Shown piece after piece: positions 1-10,819 of a stretch of DNA of 64,000 nucleotides. The stretch spans positions 124,001 through 188,000 of the forward strand of contig JAKEKT010000071.1 of NCBI GenBank assembly GCA_021495925.1. Direction: 5' to 3'. Within the stretch, counting starts at the first letter, position 1. The number at the start of each line of letters is the position of its first letter. A program made the translations under genes and the position numbers. The DNA comes from Diplodia intermedia (Eukaryota > Ascomycota > Dothideomycetes > Botryosphaeriales > Botryosphaeriaceae). Below the pieces are notes generated by a model. That model was not told where the DNA came from and made no database searches. It saw only the letters and a list, made by a program, of their open reading frames with translations.

Positions 1-2571
1 CGGCCACCGAGACTCGTGCGGCCTCCCAGCCCGCAGGCACTCCCGCAGGCACCCCTCCCGCAGGCACCCCTCCCGCAGGCACCCCTCCCGCAGGCACCCC
101 TCCCGCAGGCACCCCTCCCGCAGGCACTCCCGCAGGCACGCCTCCCGTAGGCACTCCCGCAGGAACTCCTCCGTTTGGCACTCCCGCAGGAACTCCTCCG
201 TTTGGTACTCCCGCAGGAACTCCTCCGTTTGGCACTCCCTCTGCCCCTGTTTCGTCTGGTGTTGAGGGCGCCGTCTCTACTCCCACCCCTGTCCTGACCA
301 CGCTCTCTTCGACCTCTACGATCTACAGCACCGCTGTCAGCACCGTTGAGACCACTGATGAGCAGGGCTCGACTTCCCAGGCCGTCGTTACCCAGGTTGT
401 GTCCATTGGTACGACCATTTGCCCGGTTACTGCCACTCAGACTCCCTCTGCCCCCGTTTCGTCTGGTGTTGAGGGTGCCACGTCCGCTCCTGGCGTGCCC
501 GTCGGCGGTGAGACTGTCAGCGAGGCTCCCGTGCCTTCTACTTCCACTGCTCCCAACGGCCAGACCGTCGTCGTTACTGTTACGCCCAGTGCCCCTGTGA
601 GCAGCGATGTTTCCGGTGAGGCCAGCACTCCTGTCGTTGCTACGCCCTCGACTAGCACCTCGACCAGCACCGCTCCCAACGGTGAGACTGTTATTGTTAC
701 CGTCACCCAAACCCCCAGCGCTCCCGTCTCTTCCGAGATTTCCGGCGAAGTTAGCACCCCCGCTGTCGGTGCGGTGACGACCACTGTGTCTGAGCAGAAC
801 CTTGTCACGGTGACTATCACGATCACTCCTACGGCTCCTGGCGGCAGCACTCTGCCCCCGACCGTCATTACCCACACTGAGACTGCCATCCCTACCCCGT
901 CCACCCCGGCGGCCGGCGAGACTTCTGAAGTTTCTGGAGAGGAATCGACTCCCGTGACCCAGAATGTTGTTACGGCCACTTTCACGGTTACGCCTACCGC
1001 AACTGATGGAACTGCCCTGCCGCCCAACGTTGTTACCACCACGGTCACCGCTGAGCACACTCCGTCGACCGCCCCGGTCAACGTCGAGTCCACCGCTGTG
1101 TCGACGAGCACTGCCCCCAACGGCCAGACTGTTGTTGTTACCGTTACTCAAGTTCCCACTCCCGTCGCTAGCAGCGCTGTTGAAGGCAGTGTGTCCAGCT
1201 CGGCTCCTCAACCGCCGGCTGGCAACCAGACGGTCTACGTCACCTACACGGCTCCCAACGGCCAGGCCAGCGTCTCCACCTCGGTCGTCTCGACTCCCGT
1301 CGCCGTCACCCCTCTGACCGTCATATCTTCGTCGACCTCGACCATCTACAGCACTGCTGTGAGCACCGCTGTCAGCACTGACCAGGCTGGATCGACTTCT
1401 GAGGTTGTTGTGACCCAGATCGTGTCCGTTGGTACCACCATCTGCCCCGTCACTGCTACTCAGACCCCGGAGGCCTCGGCTCCGGCCTCGTCTGGTGTTG
1501 AAGGTGTTCCATCGGCTCCGGCCTCGTCTGGTGTTGAGGGTGTTCCTTCGGCTCCTGCCTCGTCTGGCGTTGAGGGTGTTACGTCGGCCCCCACGCCCGC
1601 CGCCGTTACCGTCACCTCTTCGTCGACCTCGACCATCTACAGCACCGCCATTAGCACCGCTGTCAGCACTGACCAGGCTGGATCGACTTCTGAAGTTGTT
1701 GTGACCCAGATTGTGTCCGTTGGCACCACCATCTGCCCGGTTACTGCTACCCAGACTCCCGCTTCGACTGATGTTGAGGGCGCCACCGCTCCTTCGCAGC
1801 CCACCGGCCCCGCTGGCAGCTTCACGACCATCTTCTACACCGTCACTGGCACGAACGACCAGGGTGTTCCCGTGACAAGCATGGCCTCCAGCGTTGTTCC
1901 TGCCAGCACCTCCCACGCTGGCTTGCCCCCGATGTACGGCAACCAGACTTTCTCTGCCCCGCCGCACCCGATCCAGACGCCGGCGCAGCCGTCGAATGTC
2001 ACTGTTCTGGTTACTTTCACGCCCTCGGCTCCGGTTGGCACTCCGGTCGCTCCCAGCGTCCTGACCACCATCATCACCCCCGGCGCTCTCAACACCAGCC
2101 TGTCCATGGCTCCCACGCCGACGGTGCTGCCGACCATCCCGATGGTTACGTCCGCGGCCGTTGACGGCGTCGCCTCCACCCCTGTTGCGCCCCTCACTCC
2201 CGGTGCCGGCGTGACGACCTCGACCGTCTACACGCTTGACTTCCAGACGAGCACGCACACCCACGAGAGCGGCACCTCGACCATTGTTGTCACCTCGGTC
2301 GTGCCCGCTTACGTTACCATCTGCCCGGTAAGCAGCCCCCACTCATCTAGCGAGCCTTGAGAATACTAACAGACAGTTTCAGGTCACCGCCACTGAGACT
2401 CCGGCCGCGGCCACCCCCACCACTCTCGTCACTGCCAAGCGTAGGGCCGCTCTTCCGTCTGCTCCCGTTTCGTCGGCCCCTGTCGACAGCAGCGCGTCGA
2501 CGTCGTCCGATGACACGTCCGACTCGACTTGGGACAAGATCGTCAAGTTCTTCGTCGGCGGCCGCGAGTAA
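1..2571 (+). CDS. Ser/Thr/Pro-rich repeat cell-surface protein, 5' partial
   Basis: The frame is open from base 3, so the start lies upstream of the window. Exon 1 runs to 2327, a 55-nt phase-0 intron spans 2328-2382 (GTAAGC donor, TACTAAC branch, TTTCAG acceptor), and the last exon is 2383-2571. About 837 residues are visible. They are mostly Ser, Thr, Pro, Val and Ala, with PAGTP repeats at the start, three copies of a block built on STSTIYSTA...GTTICPVTATQTP, and three copies of SSGVEGVPSAPA. The intron cuts the last CPV-TAT motif exactly, and splicing restores it. This composition is typical of heavily O-glycosylated fungal wall proteins or adhesins; the precise role is unknown. The C-terminus (DKIVKFFVGGRE) is not hydrophobic, so no GPI signal is seen. 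The ATG-less ORF beginning at 399 is only an internal part of this gene. Confidence 0.8.
42..236 (+). repeat. Coding minisatellite, 15-bp and 27-bp units
   Basis: Five perfect tandem 15-bp units (CCCGCAGGCACCCCT, encoding PAGTP) lie at 42-116. Variant 12- and 15-bp units follow to 155. Three 27-bp units encoding PAGTPPFGT lie at 156-236. All unit lengths are multiples of three, so copy-number change would keep the reading frame of the surface protein. Confidence 0.92.
1476..1583 (+). repeat. Three tandem 36-bp coding repeats
   Basis: Units at 1476-1511, 1512-1547 and 1548-1583 encode SAPASSGVEGV plus one residue. They differ by a few third-position or near-synonymous changes, which suggests recent duplication inside the surface-protein gene. 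Confidence 0.88.
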
Positions 2572-3809
2572 GCGGAAAGCTCGAGCTTTGCCCGATCCCC
2601 CGCCAAAGTGCCGAAAGACATGCGCGTGTGAGACATGCGCATGAAAATCGCATCTCCGACGTGCATTCGTAAGAAAACGCCACATTCTCCACCATGATCG
2701 GTTTTCGCGGCAGAGTCGTGTTCTAGATGCGTAAGCGGTGGGTGGTGGATACTTCAGGGGCCAGCTCCTGGGCTCTGCTGCCCCTCATTACGCAATTGTC
2801 GACCGACCTACCCCTTCCGGTGATGGTCCGTGCGAGTTGTGCGTGTGCACCGAGGGACGGGGGTCTTTGGTCGTTTATTGTGAAACTTCAGTGAAACAAA
2901 TGCAGCACTTTGATCCTACATCCATCATCATCATCATCCAGTCGGGCTGGGCCCGTTCCTCGAAGAGGGGAAAAGCGGAGTGATCAAAAAAAAAAAGGAA
3001 AACTCATTTTATCAGCGCGTCGTCTTCGACTCTTCCCATCCTGTCTACCTCCCCTGGCACAAGGCACATTTGGCATCTTGTCGTCTTCCAAGGCCTTGGC
3101 TTTGGATGATTGCATCTGATGCGTTGTGTCGAGTGGCTTTCTTGGATATACTATGCTGGAGTTTGGTCGTTTGTTCTTGCTTTTGCTTTCGCTTCTTAAC
3201 GATGAGATGCTCGCATGCTTCTTTTTCGAGCCTTCTTGTATATACAATTGTCCTGCATTGGCAGAAAAACAGCAAATACAGCCTTCCTTCCAAAGGGAGG
3301 TGTATGTTTGTACCTGCATGAAGCGATTGCCTTGATGTCATGCATGCCATGAATCCGGAAGCGCCGACCCCTCCACTGCTGCAAGTGATGCTGAATATGA
3401 TATGCCCTGCATGAGCCCATCACGGTGTTGAGCAGGAGCTTACCTTCCCAAGATGGACCATCAGCCTACGTCATCGTGATTGATGCCCTTTTGGATACAT
3501 GAGTTCTGATCTCCTCTCGTCATCCATCCTGACTTCTCTTCATGCTCCGTCTCCTGCACATCTTCTATCCCCGAAGCCAATCCATCTGCCTTCCAAAACA
3601 CACTTCTCTCGAGATTCGGCAGCATCGCGACCACACCGGGTACGAGACACCACCTCAACCTCACCCGTGAAGCCTTCCACTCCGCGCTATCAACTACCGC
3701 CCGAAGTCACTCCGTCATACTCAAGGCTCTCACCCCGACCAGCTTTCAGCCCGCTCGAGGTCTCGCCTCAAACCCCATCAAGCATTCCACGGTTCCCCCT
3801 CCACCATCC
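2572..3809. other. Intergenic, no gene seen
   Basis: Holds the 3' flank of the surface protein and the 5' flank of the coiled-coil gene. There is an ATC run near 2922-2940 and an A tract at 2986-2997. Short ORFs on both strands lack ATG context, codon bias or recognisable motifs. Confidence 0.6.
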
Positions 3810-5693
3810 ATGGAAAAGAACAAAACAAAACAAACCCCCACGACAGCAGCGGCATCAGACATGGCCAACCGACACCCACCTCCCACACCCACCACCACAC
3901 CTCCAACCCCCCCGCCAGTCCCAGCCGCCAGCGACGACCCTCCCGCCGGCCTCACCTGGGCCTCGGTCGCGCACCGCCCGCTCCACTTCGACGGCGACAC
4001 CAAACGGTGGAACGGCGGGCTGCGCGGCACGTGGCCGGTCTACGCGCGCGACCCGTACCGGCCGGACCGCGGGCCCAAGCGCTGGCGCGAGGACGTGGTG
4101 CTGACGGCGCAGCACGTGGGCGTGCTCGAGATCGTCCGCAACAACCTCGGCGACACGAAGGAACGGAAGCTGTGGACGGGCATGTGCGCGAGGAGGTGGC
4201 CGCTGAACTTCCAGCCGAACGGGAGGGCGTTCAAGGTGCAGCCGGTGATGCCCGAGGGGTGGGTCGAGAGGTGGAAGGCGGATCAGGAGGCAGCGAAGGA
4301 AAGGGAGAAGAAGGGCAAGGCAAAGGGGGAGGATGTCAAAAAGAAGACGAAGATGGGACTGGCGAAGGAGAGGGGAAATGTGGTGGATGGAAAGACCCAT
4401 GTTGTGAAGCTGACGCTGGCTCGGGAAGCAGGCCCGAGGTCAGAGAGCGGCGGTATTGAGCGTGCGGTAAAGAGTGATGGCAACGCGCTTCAAGCGCAAG
4501 CAGCAGTCCCAGCCACGGAACCAGGCAGTGAGAAGGACATCAAGATTGTGGCTGTTACACGGCCAGGAGATGGTCATGTGGGGGATGAGAAAGCTTCCGG
4601 AATCGGCGGTATTTCTGACCTTGCGATGCGGATCCGAGACGTGGTGGTGGGCCAAGTTACAGAAGTGGACGCGAAACTCGCAGCTATTGGAATGTCTGGC
4701 GCTGCGGCGCAACCCGCGGAAGCACAGAAATATGCCAAAGCTAATGATACTCTCAAGCGAAAGCGCGAGGACTGGCGCATAGACGACGCCGCGCACAAGC
4801 GGCTCTTCTCTGTAAGTACTCTCAAGACACCTATGCTTCATTGCTTATGGTCATGTGGCTGATGAGATGCGCTACTACAGGAGGTTCAAGGGAAGATTGC
4901 TCACTTGAAGACGTCATACAATGATGCGAAGAAAAGCAGACTGGACCCCAAGAAGATGGCTGATCTGGAATCAAAAGCCAGCGATAATGCCAGACGTATC
5001 CAAGAGCTTGAGAACCAGGTCAAGGAGCGCGACACGCGCATCGAGAAGATTGAGCACCACAAGAGTTGTATTGCCAGTTCCCTCCGTCAGCTTCGAATAG
5101 ACCACGAAGATGCCTTGGCGAAGTGCAAGCTTATGACCACGATTTGCAAGGACAGGAACATGACGATCCAGCTTTCCGAGGTCGAGGCTAAGAAAGCTCG
5201 GGAACAGATCAAGGCACTCCTTTCGAGTGCTGATGAAACAGCAGCGGTCCTCACGGAAAAGAAGGAGAAGATCCAGGGGCTTGAGGCTGATGCTGAGAGG
5301 TATACCATCGACATAGAGTTCCTCAAAAACAAGACGAAGATCATGGACTCGGATATTCAGAATTATCTGAGCCTCTTGAAAGAGTCCTCCCTTAGGCTCA
5401 GCAAGGTTGACAGCGAGATTCAACAGTACTCGGCTGAAAGTAAAGAGCTGGCAGACAAGCTCAACGCCGCCGAGAAGCGAGAGGAAAGACTAGAGCAGAC
5501 GCTCTACATGACGACCAAGGCACTGCTGGAAATTACGCAAGACGAGCAGATCGCGGCAGTTGGCACCGGACGTGATCACGACTCCTCGAAAAACGGGAAC
5601 GACACTGCTTCTGATAAAGTGGGACTAAGGCATCTTCTTCAACAGATCGTCCCACAAAACGTCCGCGAAGGGGCCATGAATGCGCGCAAGTAG
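3810..5693 (+). CDS. Hypothetical coiled-coil protein
   Basis: Two exons, 3810-4811 and 4881-5693, separated by a 69-nt phase-0 intron (GTAAGT donor, CTACAG acceptor), give 604 residues. The ATG at 3810 sits in a good context; the next in-frame ATG (MANRHPP) is 17 codons on. Residues 1-50 are Pro/Thr-rich. A compact Trp-rich segment follows at about 55-150, with motifs such as KRWNGGLRG and PDRGPKRWRED. Next comes a Lys/Glu-rich charged linker. From about 335 to 545 there are long heptad-type helices (KASDNARRIQELENQVKERD and onward), a strong coiled coil. The family was not recognised. The helices suggest a scaffold or cytoskeletal or nuclear structural role, which is only inference. Confidence 0.75.
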
Positions 5694-6726
5694 GGGGAGA
5701 TGAACCATGAGCAGACTGAGCGAGATCAAATTCCTTGAGGGAATACTAAGGATTGGCAGAGTCTAATGCGTAGGTGTCGGAGCTACAAAGCGAAAGGGGG
5801 TGTGTCAAGCTCCAGACGTGCGGAATCCAAATCACAGAACTGACTACAGAGCTCAGGGTGGGCTCCAAAAAACTCAGATGATTAATAATTTGATTGAAAA
5901 GGCCAGGAAGGGCCCAGAATGGTTCGAAAAGGCTTGGACAGGTACGAAGAAAGTGCAGGCATGATTGTTGAGAAAAATGGGCTGAAGAGCCTTTTGGAAC
6001 ATTTCTTTGCCGGAAAATAGTTCATTGAATGGAACAACTCAAGTTCAAATATGGGAGCAAGCTGGGGAATTGCTTTTACTCGGGAAAATTTTTATGAGCA
6101 AGCCTACGTTGAAGTGCTGGGTTTCAAAACTTGGGGGCTTTAATTCTATGAGGAGCTCGAAGCAAACGGGGAAAACACCACACATTCTTTGTAGTGCTAT
6201 ACTTTCGACTTATTCGCAAAGATTGGCACAGCCCTGAGCCCACCAGAATGAAACTTGTAGATCTGATAAAGCACATCCAAGCTGCGACACTCAATCATAG
6301 TGGAGCTGGTGCAGGATAGTGAAAGTGTAAAGGTAGTCAAATCGTCACTTCCCACCCCGCCAGTCCACCACTGCCGCTTGACTTGCTTGCACTTTCACGC
6401 GCCATTGATGATGCCTCAATGATGGCCATGAAGCTGCACGAACCGGACCGCAGTGACTTTCACTCTCTCGGAGCAGTCCAGCGCCGCCCTGCACTCACTT
6501 AATCTCGTGTGCGTCCTCAACTGCATTATACAGAGGCTTGGTAGTTGAATCCATCATCTAGATAATCGTGCATGCAATCAAGTCTCGCATTTATGTCCGG
6601 AGACTGAATTCAAGTACGCATGAATGGATGGATTATCTATGTAAATTCTCACTACCACCACTACTGGTGTTCCGGGCTTCGCCCATCGGTCAAGCTGATT
6701 CGTGTACGCTCTCATTTCTCATTACA
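5694..6726. other. Intergenic with possible decayed coding sequence
   Basis: Between about 5780 and 6020 short charged, helix-like peptides can be read in different frames, interrupted by stops (for example LIEKARKGPEWFEKAW). They resemble a shredded extension of the upstream coiled-coil gene or an unrelated relic. No intact gene was found. The rest is 3' flank of the GH71 gene. Confidence 0.4.
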
Positions 6727-8274
6727 TCACAACTCATCATATGTATCAGGCACACCGCCAACATATGCATTGTAATTCCTCTCGCCGTTTGCAGGCTCAG
6801 CGACGATCGCATAGCCCGTTCCGGACAGCACTGTTTCCTCATTCCTCACGATCGAGAAAGTCACGTTACCGAGCTGCCCGTTGAAGGGCTGGCTGAAGTG
6901 GTTGGGGCCGACGGTCGTGGCAGCGTGGGAGACGGGGTCGTTGTCGCCGATCTGGACGACGACGTTGGTGTTTGAGGCATCGCTGATCAGTGCGGTAAAG
7001 AAGACCTCGTCCTGAACAATGTCGTTGGGGTCCAGGCAGGTCTGGTAAGAGCAGTCATTGCCGGTAACCTCGGTCGTGCCGGCAGCCTTGGGCGACAGGC
7101 GATACCACCAGCTGATCTTCTCCTCAGTTATCGCCGGCGCCTCGCCGTTCTTGTAGCGGGCGATGTAGTAGGGAAGGAGGTCGCGCCAGTGCTGGTGGCT
7201 CATGCCCTCGACGTACCAACGGGCGTCGGCATCGCTCTCCGTGTCCTGAGGGATGCCAGCCTCCCAGATGGGTCCGATGTAGTGAGACTCGCCGTAGTCG
7301 TTCCAAGTGACGATCTCGACCCACTCAGGATCGACTTCCATGACCTGGTCCCAGCGCTGCGCCCACAAGTCGTCGCCGCGCCAGAGCCGCTGCTTGCCGT
7401 AGCCCTTCAGGTCGGTAAAGAACCAAGGGCTGGCACCCATCATGTAGTCCTTGTCACCAATGACTCCCTGCCAGGTCGTGTCTGGAGTGGTAGTCATGTC
7501 ATTGGCACCTTCGGGCCACATGTCCCAGCTGAAGAAGCCGTCGATGCTTGCGCCAGCATCAATATTAGCCTTCACCACATCCGACCCTGAGCCAGTCCAA
7601 TCCGGGACGAGGTAGACATCAACCTCTGACTTGATCGTGGTCCAATTGCTGGCGTAGTCGCCACCCTCGAATGTCGAAACGAAGGGCAGACTGGCATTGT
7701 CTCTCGTAGCCTTCTGGTAAGCGTAGTTCGAACCATACTCTGTCATGAGCGAGATGATATCCTCGTAATCCCAGGCCCCTGAGCCGCCTAGGTAGTCGAA
7801 GGAGAAAAAGCACTTGAACTCGCTGGCCAGATCGTTGGCGGCAAGGAAAGCGGCAGCGATCTGAGTGCGCATGTCCTCGTTCAGGGGAGTGGCGATGTTC
7901 AATACGAAGCCATCAATGCCTGAAGCCTGGGCCAACTGAATGTCGCTCTTCCATGTGTCAGTCGTGTAGGACTCGTACACGTTTCCGACCTAGATGTCGA
8001 GCACAATTAGCAAGCGCCTGGGGAGTGCAGCTACGAGGCCGGTTTCGGTAGTATTGGAGCATTAATGCTACTAGGCATGCGGAGCCGAAGCGAACGTGCG
8101 GACGCATACATCCAGCAGACGCGACAAGATTCAAACCATTGCAATACTAATGAAATCGACCTCGTAATACGAACAAGCAATCTCAACTCGTACCATGAAG
8201 TGGGCGAACACGGCCTTGGCAGCGGCCTCGCCAGCCAGAGCAGTGAGTGCGGCAAAAATGGCGGAGAGCTTCAT
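6727..8274 (-). CDS. Secreted GH71 alpha-1,3-glucanase (mutanase)
   Basis: Exon 1 is 8274-8194 and exon 2 is 7989-6727, with a 204-nt phase-0 intron (GTACGA...CTAG), giving 447 residues. The intron model is supported because it joins KAVFAHFM to VGNVYESY, the conserved N-terminal motif of GH71. Residues 1-19 (MKLSAIFAALTALAGEAAA) form a signal peptide ending in AAA. Further GH71 features are GIDGFVLNIATP, FFSFDYLGG, GFFSWDMWPEG and EIVTWNDYGESHYIGP. The family hydrolyses alpha-1,3-glucan. In fungi it acts on the organism's own cell wall during division or autolysis, or on other fungi. The length is close to a catalytic-domain-only GH71. The ORF-level start at 7980 is a GTG inside exon 2 and is not the true start. 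Confidence 0.9.
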
Positions 8275-8908
8275 GCTGGATGAATATGCAGATCAACGAA
8301 GATCTGGTGGGCCTCGGAGGGGAGAAGGATACGGGCGACAGGGGCGAGCGCCTCGGCTGGCGGCTGCTGGGGGAAATCGGAAGCTGAGAGAGCCGGTGGA
8401 GCAGGAAATGGGCATGGCGTGGCCGTGAGATTTATAGATTGGCTGTAGCGACGCCAGTGCTTTCTTTTCAGCCTCATGATAGCCGGAAATAGCATGTCGG
8501 CATTGGACGAGTGGGGCTGCCGTGCGACCGTTTTGCCGGGCTGTGAATCCACTGGTGAGAAGCGGCGGCGTGATATCGCAGTGGAGACGGGCCGGAGCAG
8601 AAGACCGGATCAGGAGGCGAGCAGAGGCGCCACAGCGATGTATTTGCAGAGCGCGTCGACATTGCCAACGGATGGGGGCGAAGAGCGAGGACTGCGAGTG
8701 GGCGCAGAGGGTGAAGCTTGGGCTTGGGCTTGCGCAGTCTCGGCCCGCCCGGCAGGGAAGCGAGCGCCAGGCGCGATCTGGCAGGCGCGGCCGACGGGGT
8801 GGCCTGTGTCAAGTTCAACTCCTTCCAACACCACCTGTTTAACTGGACTGAGCCCTCCGCGACCCTCCTTCGAGCTGCATTCGCGTAGCCCTCCGATTGT
8901 CATCCGTC
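8275..8908. promoter_or_regulatory. Shared divergent promoter region
   Basis: This 634-bp spacer separates the divergently transcribed GH71 gene and the WGDF adaptor gene and must carry both promoters. No clear TATA element or operator was identified. ORFs crossing it are not supported. Confidence 0.5.
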
Positions 8909-10819
8909 ATGTCATTCGATCTGCTGGCCGAGTTTGGCAGCCCCGCGCCGCCACAGGGCCAACAGAAACGGCCGACCCAGCCGCAACCCAATCCAGCAGC
9001 CCAGCCGGCATCCGCGAGCTTCTCTCTCTTCGACGACCTCGCCGGCCTGAGTCAGCCTTCCTCGCCGTACCGCTCTCCTGGCGTCGCGTCAAATTCCTTC
9101 AATCCCGGCGTGAGTGCCTTTCCAGCCCAGGGGCGGGCCGCCCTCTCGGCCACACCCGGAGCTCCACCAACTTCGACCCAAGCCGAGACCGGCAATGACG
9201 ACGACTGGGGAGACTTTGCAGATGCATCCGCCGCCGCCCCATCTGCGCCCCTGGCGACTCCAGCCTCTATTAATACCACCTCCCAGGCACCGGACCCGTG
9301 GGCTAGTCTCCGCACATCAACCAGCCTTGCCGGCACTAATGCCCCTTCCGGCTTCTCACCCTCGCCTGCCCCACTGCCAACTTTTAATTCCACCGCATCC
9401 AAAAATGACCCTTTCGACTTCAGCGCCTTTGGCGTTCCCTCACGTCCGCAGAGTACGGCCGCGCAGCCAAATCTCGCGGCCCCGCCAGCAGCCTTCGCAG
9501 CCGCTCCAGCACCAGTGTCGAGCAAGCCGGCCACCCCACGTGATCCGAATGTCCTGTTCGATGCCGAGAACTTATCTGAGGAAGATGATGATTTCGGTGA
9601 TTTTGAAGATGCCACTCCTACGCCAGCTCCTGAGCACCCGGTGTCTGCGCCATTTACCACCCCCCCACCGGCTCCGGTATCGAAGCCTTCTCCCGCTCCC
9701 GCTCCCGCGTCATCACGGCAGCCAAAAGCTGCTCCTGCTCCTGCCACGGCCCAACCGCTGAACATAGAAGCGCTTCTAGGCGAACTAGAGATCTCAGACC
9801 CCCTCACCTCTGTGGCACCGACATCGAAGCAAGATGACTGGAAGAAAAGCACCACAGCCAAATTCGCTTCGAAGACGCAACCATCGCAACCGGCCCTTGG
9901 CGCCACGAAACCGCCGCCGCCTACGAAAAGTATTAAGAAAACGGCACCAAAGGCCACTGCAGCTAAATCTTCGGTGGCTAAATCATCCAAACCCATAGGC
10001 CCGGCCATCGGATGGGACGACGATTGGGACGACCTAATCCCCACGAACCCTGCACCAGCACCAGCACCACCTCCGGCCGCCTCGTCAAGCTCTCTACCCA
10101 CTGACTTCTCGGTCCCCACCCCGGCTCCAATCCCCGACCCCGCTCCGAATTCCCTTCCACCAACGAACGTTCCCCCTCCCGCTCTTCTCCTTACACTATT
10201 CCCAGCCATCTTTGCTTCCGCGCATGTGTCTTTCTTCAAACCACTCGGCACCCAGCCCTCTCACGTTCGCCCCAAGATTCTTGCCGACCAAGGGGTCGTA
10301 CGGTTCCTGCGGGGCTACCTGACGGTGGGCTCCGTAGCCGCTCGAGTCATTGCCGGTCGCAAGTTGCGCTGGAAGCGCGACACGTTCCTCGCTCAGGGTA
10401 TGAGCATCGGGCAAGCTGGCAAGGCTGGTGCCGGCGGCATGAAGCTGCAGTCCATTGACCGCACCGAGTCTACCAAAGAAGACCGTGAAGCTGCGGATGT
10501 TGTGAAAGCGTGGAAGGACCAGATTGGCAGGCTGCGGTCAGTGGTCGCGCAGGTGAATGGCAAGGATGATCGAGGGAGGAGTGTTGGGGCCATTCCGGAG
10601 CTTACGGAGACGATGCCGATTCGGATTGCCAAGGAGTCGGAAGGGGCTATTGCCAGCGTGAAGCCGTGTGCTCTGTGTGGGTTGAAAAGAAATGAAAGGA
10701 TTGGGAAGGTGGACATCGACGTCGAGGACAGCTTTGGAGAGTGGTGGGTGGAACAGCTGAGCATGCATAGGGCGTGTCGGAATTTCTGGGAGGAACAAAA
10801 GAACAACCTGAGGTACTGA
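8909..10819 (+). CDS. WGDF/FGDF-motif vesicle-trafficking adaptor-like protein
   Basis: Single exon, 636 residues. The first true ATG is at 8909 (MSFDLLAEFGSP); the longer frame begins at a TTG. Most of the protein is Pro/Ala/Ser-rich and likely disordered. It carries short acidic-aromatic motifs: FDDLAGL near 40, DDDWGDF near 97, DDDFGDF near 226 and WDDDWDDLI near 369. Motifs of this kind bind gamma-ear domains of AP-1 and GGA adaptors, as in aftiphilin. The C-terminal 190 residues are more ordered and end with CALCGLKRNERIG...WVEQLSMHRACRNFW, a possible C-x2-C...H-x2-C metal site starting near 587. A role as a clathrin/AP-1 accessory protein is inferred from the motifs only; the specific family was not recognised. 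Confidence 0.72.
   Translation: MSFDLLAEFGSPAPPQGQQKRPTQPQPNPAAQPASASFSLFDDLAGLSQPSSPYRSPGVASNSFNPGVSAFPAQGRAALSATPGAPPTSTQAETGNDDDWGDFADASAAAPSAPLATPASINTTSQAPDPWASLRTSTSLAGTNAPSGFSPSPAPLPTFNSTASKNDPFDFSAFGVPSRPQSTAAQPNLAAPPAAFAAAPAPVSSKPATPRDPNVLFDAENLSEEDDDFGDFEDATPTPAPEHPVSAPFTTPPPAPVSKPSPAPAPASSRQPKAAPAPATAQPLNIEALLGELEISDPLTSVAPTSKQDDWKKSTTAKFASKTQPSQPALGATKPPPPTKSIKKTAPKATAAKSSVAKSSKPIGPAIGWDDDWDDLIPTNPAPAPAPPPAASSSSLPTDFSVPTPAPIPDPAPNSLPPTNVPPPALLLTLFPAIFASAHVSFFKPLGTQPSHVRPKILADQGVVRFLRGYLTVGSVAARVIAGRKLRWKRDTFLAQGMSIGQAGKAGAGGMKLQSIDRTESTKEDREAADVVKAWKDQIGRLRSVVAQVNGKDDRGRSVGAIPELTETMPIRIAKESEGAIASVKPCALCGLKRNERIGKVDIDVEDSFGEWWVEQLSMHRACRNFWEEQKNNLRY

Noticed and set aside
437..1120. 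Long antisense ORF opposite the surface protein
   Set aside because: It mirrors the codon repeats of the plus-strand gene (Val/Gly/Thr-rich) and has no independent motif.
2980..3321. Small ORFs in the 3' flank of the surface protein on both strands
   Set aside because: Several overlapping short frames start with non-ATG codons or after an A tract; none has a motif.
8476..9198. 240-codon plus-strand ORF over the divergent promoter and adaptor start
   Set aside because: Out of frame with the supported adaptor gene, Arg/Ser/Pro-rich, no domain.
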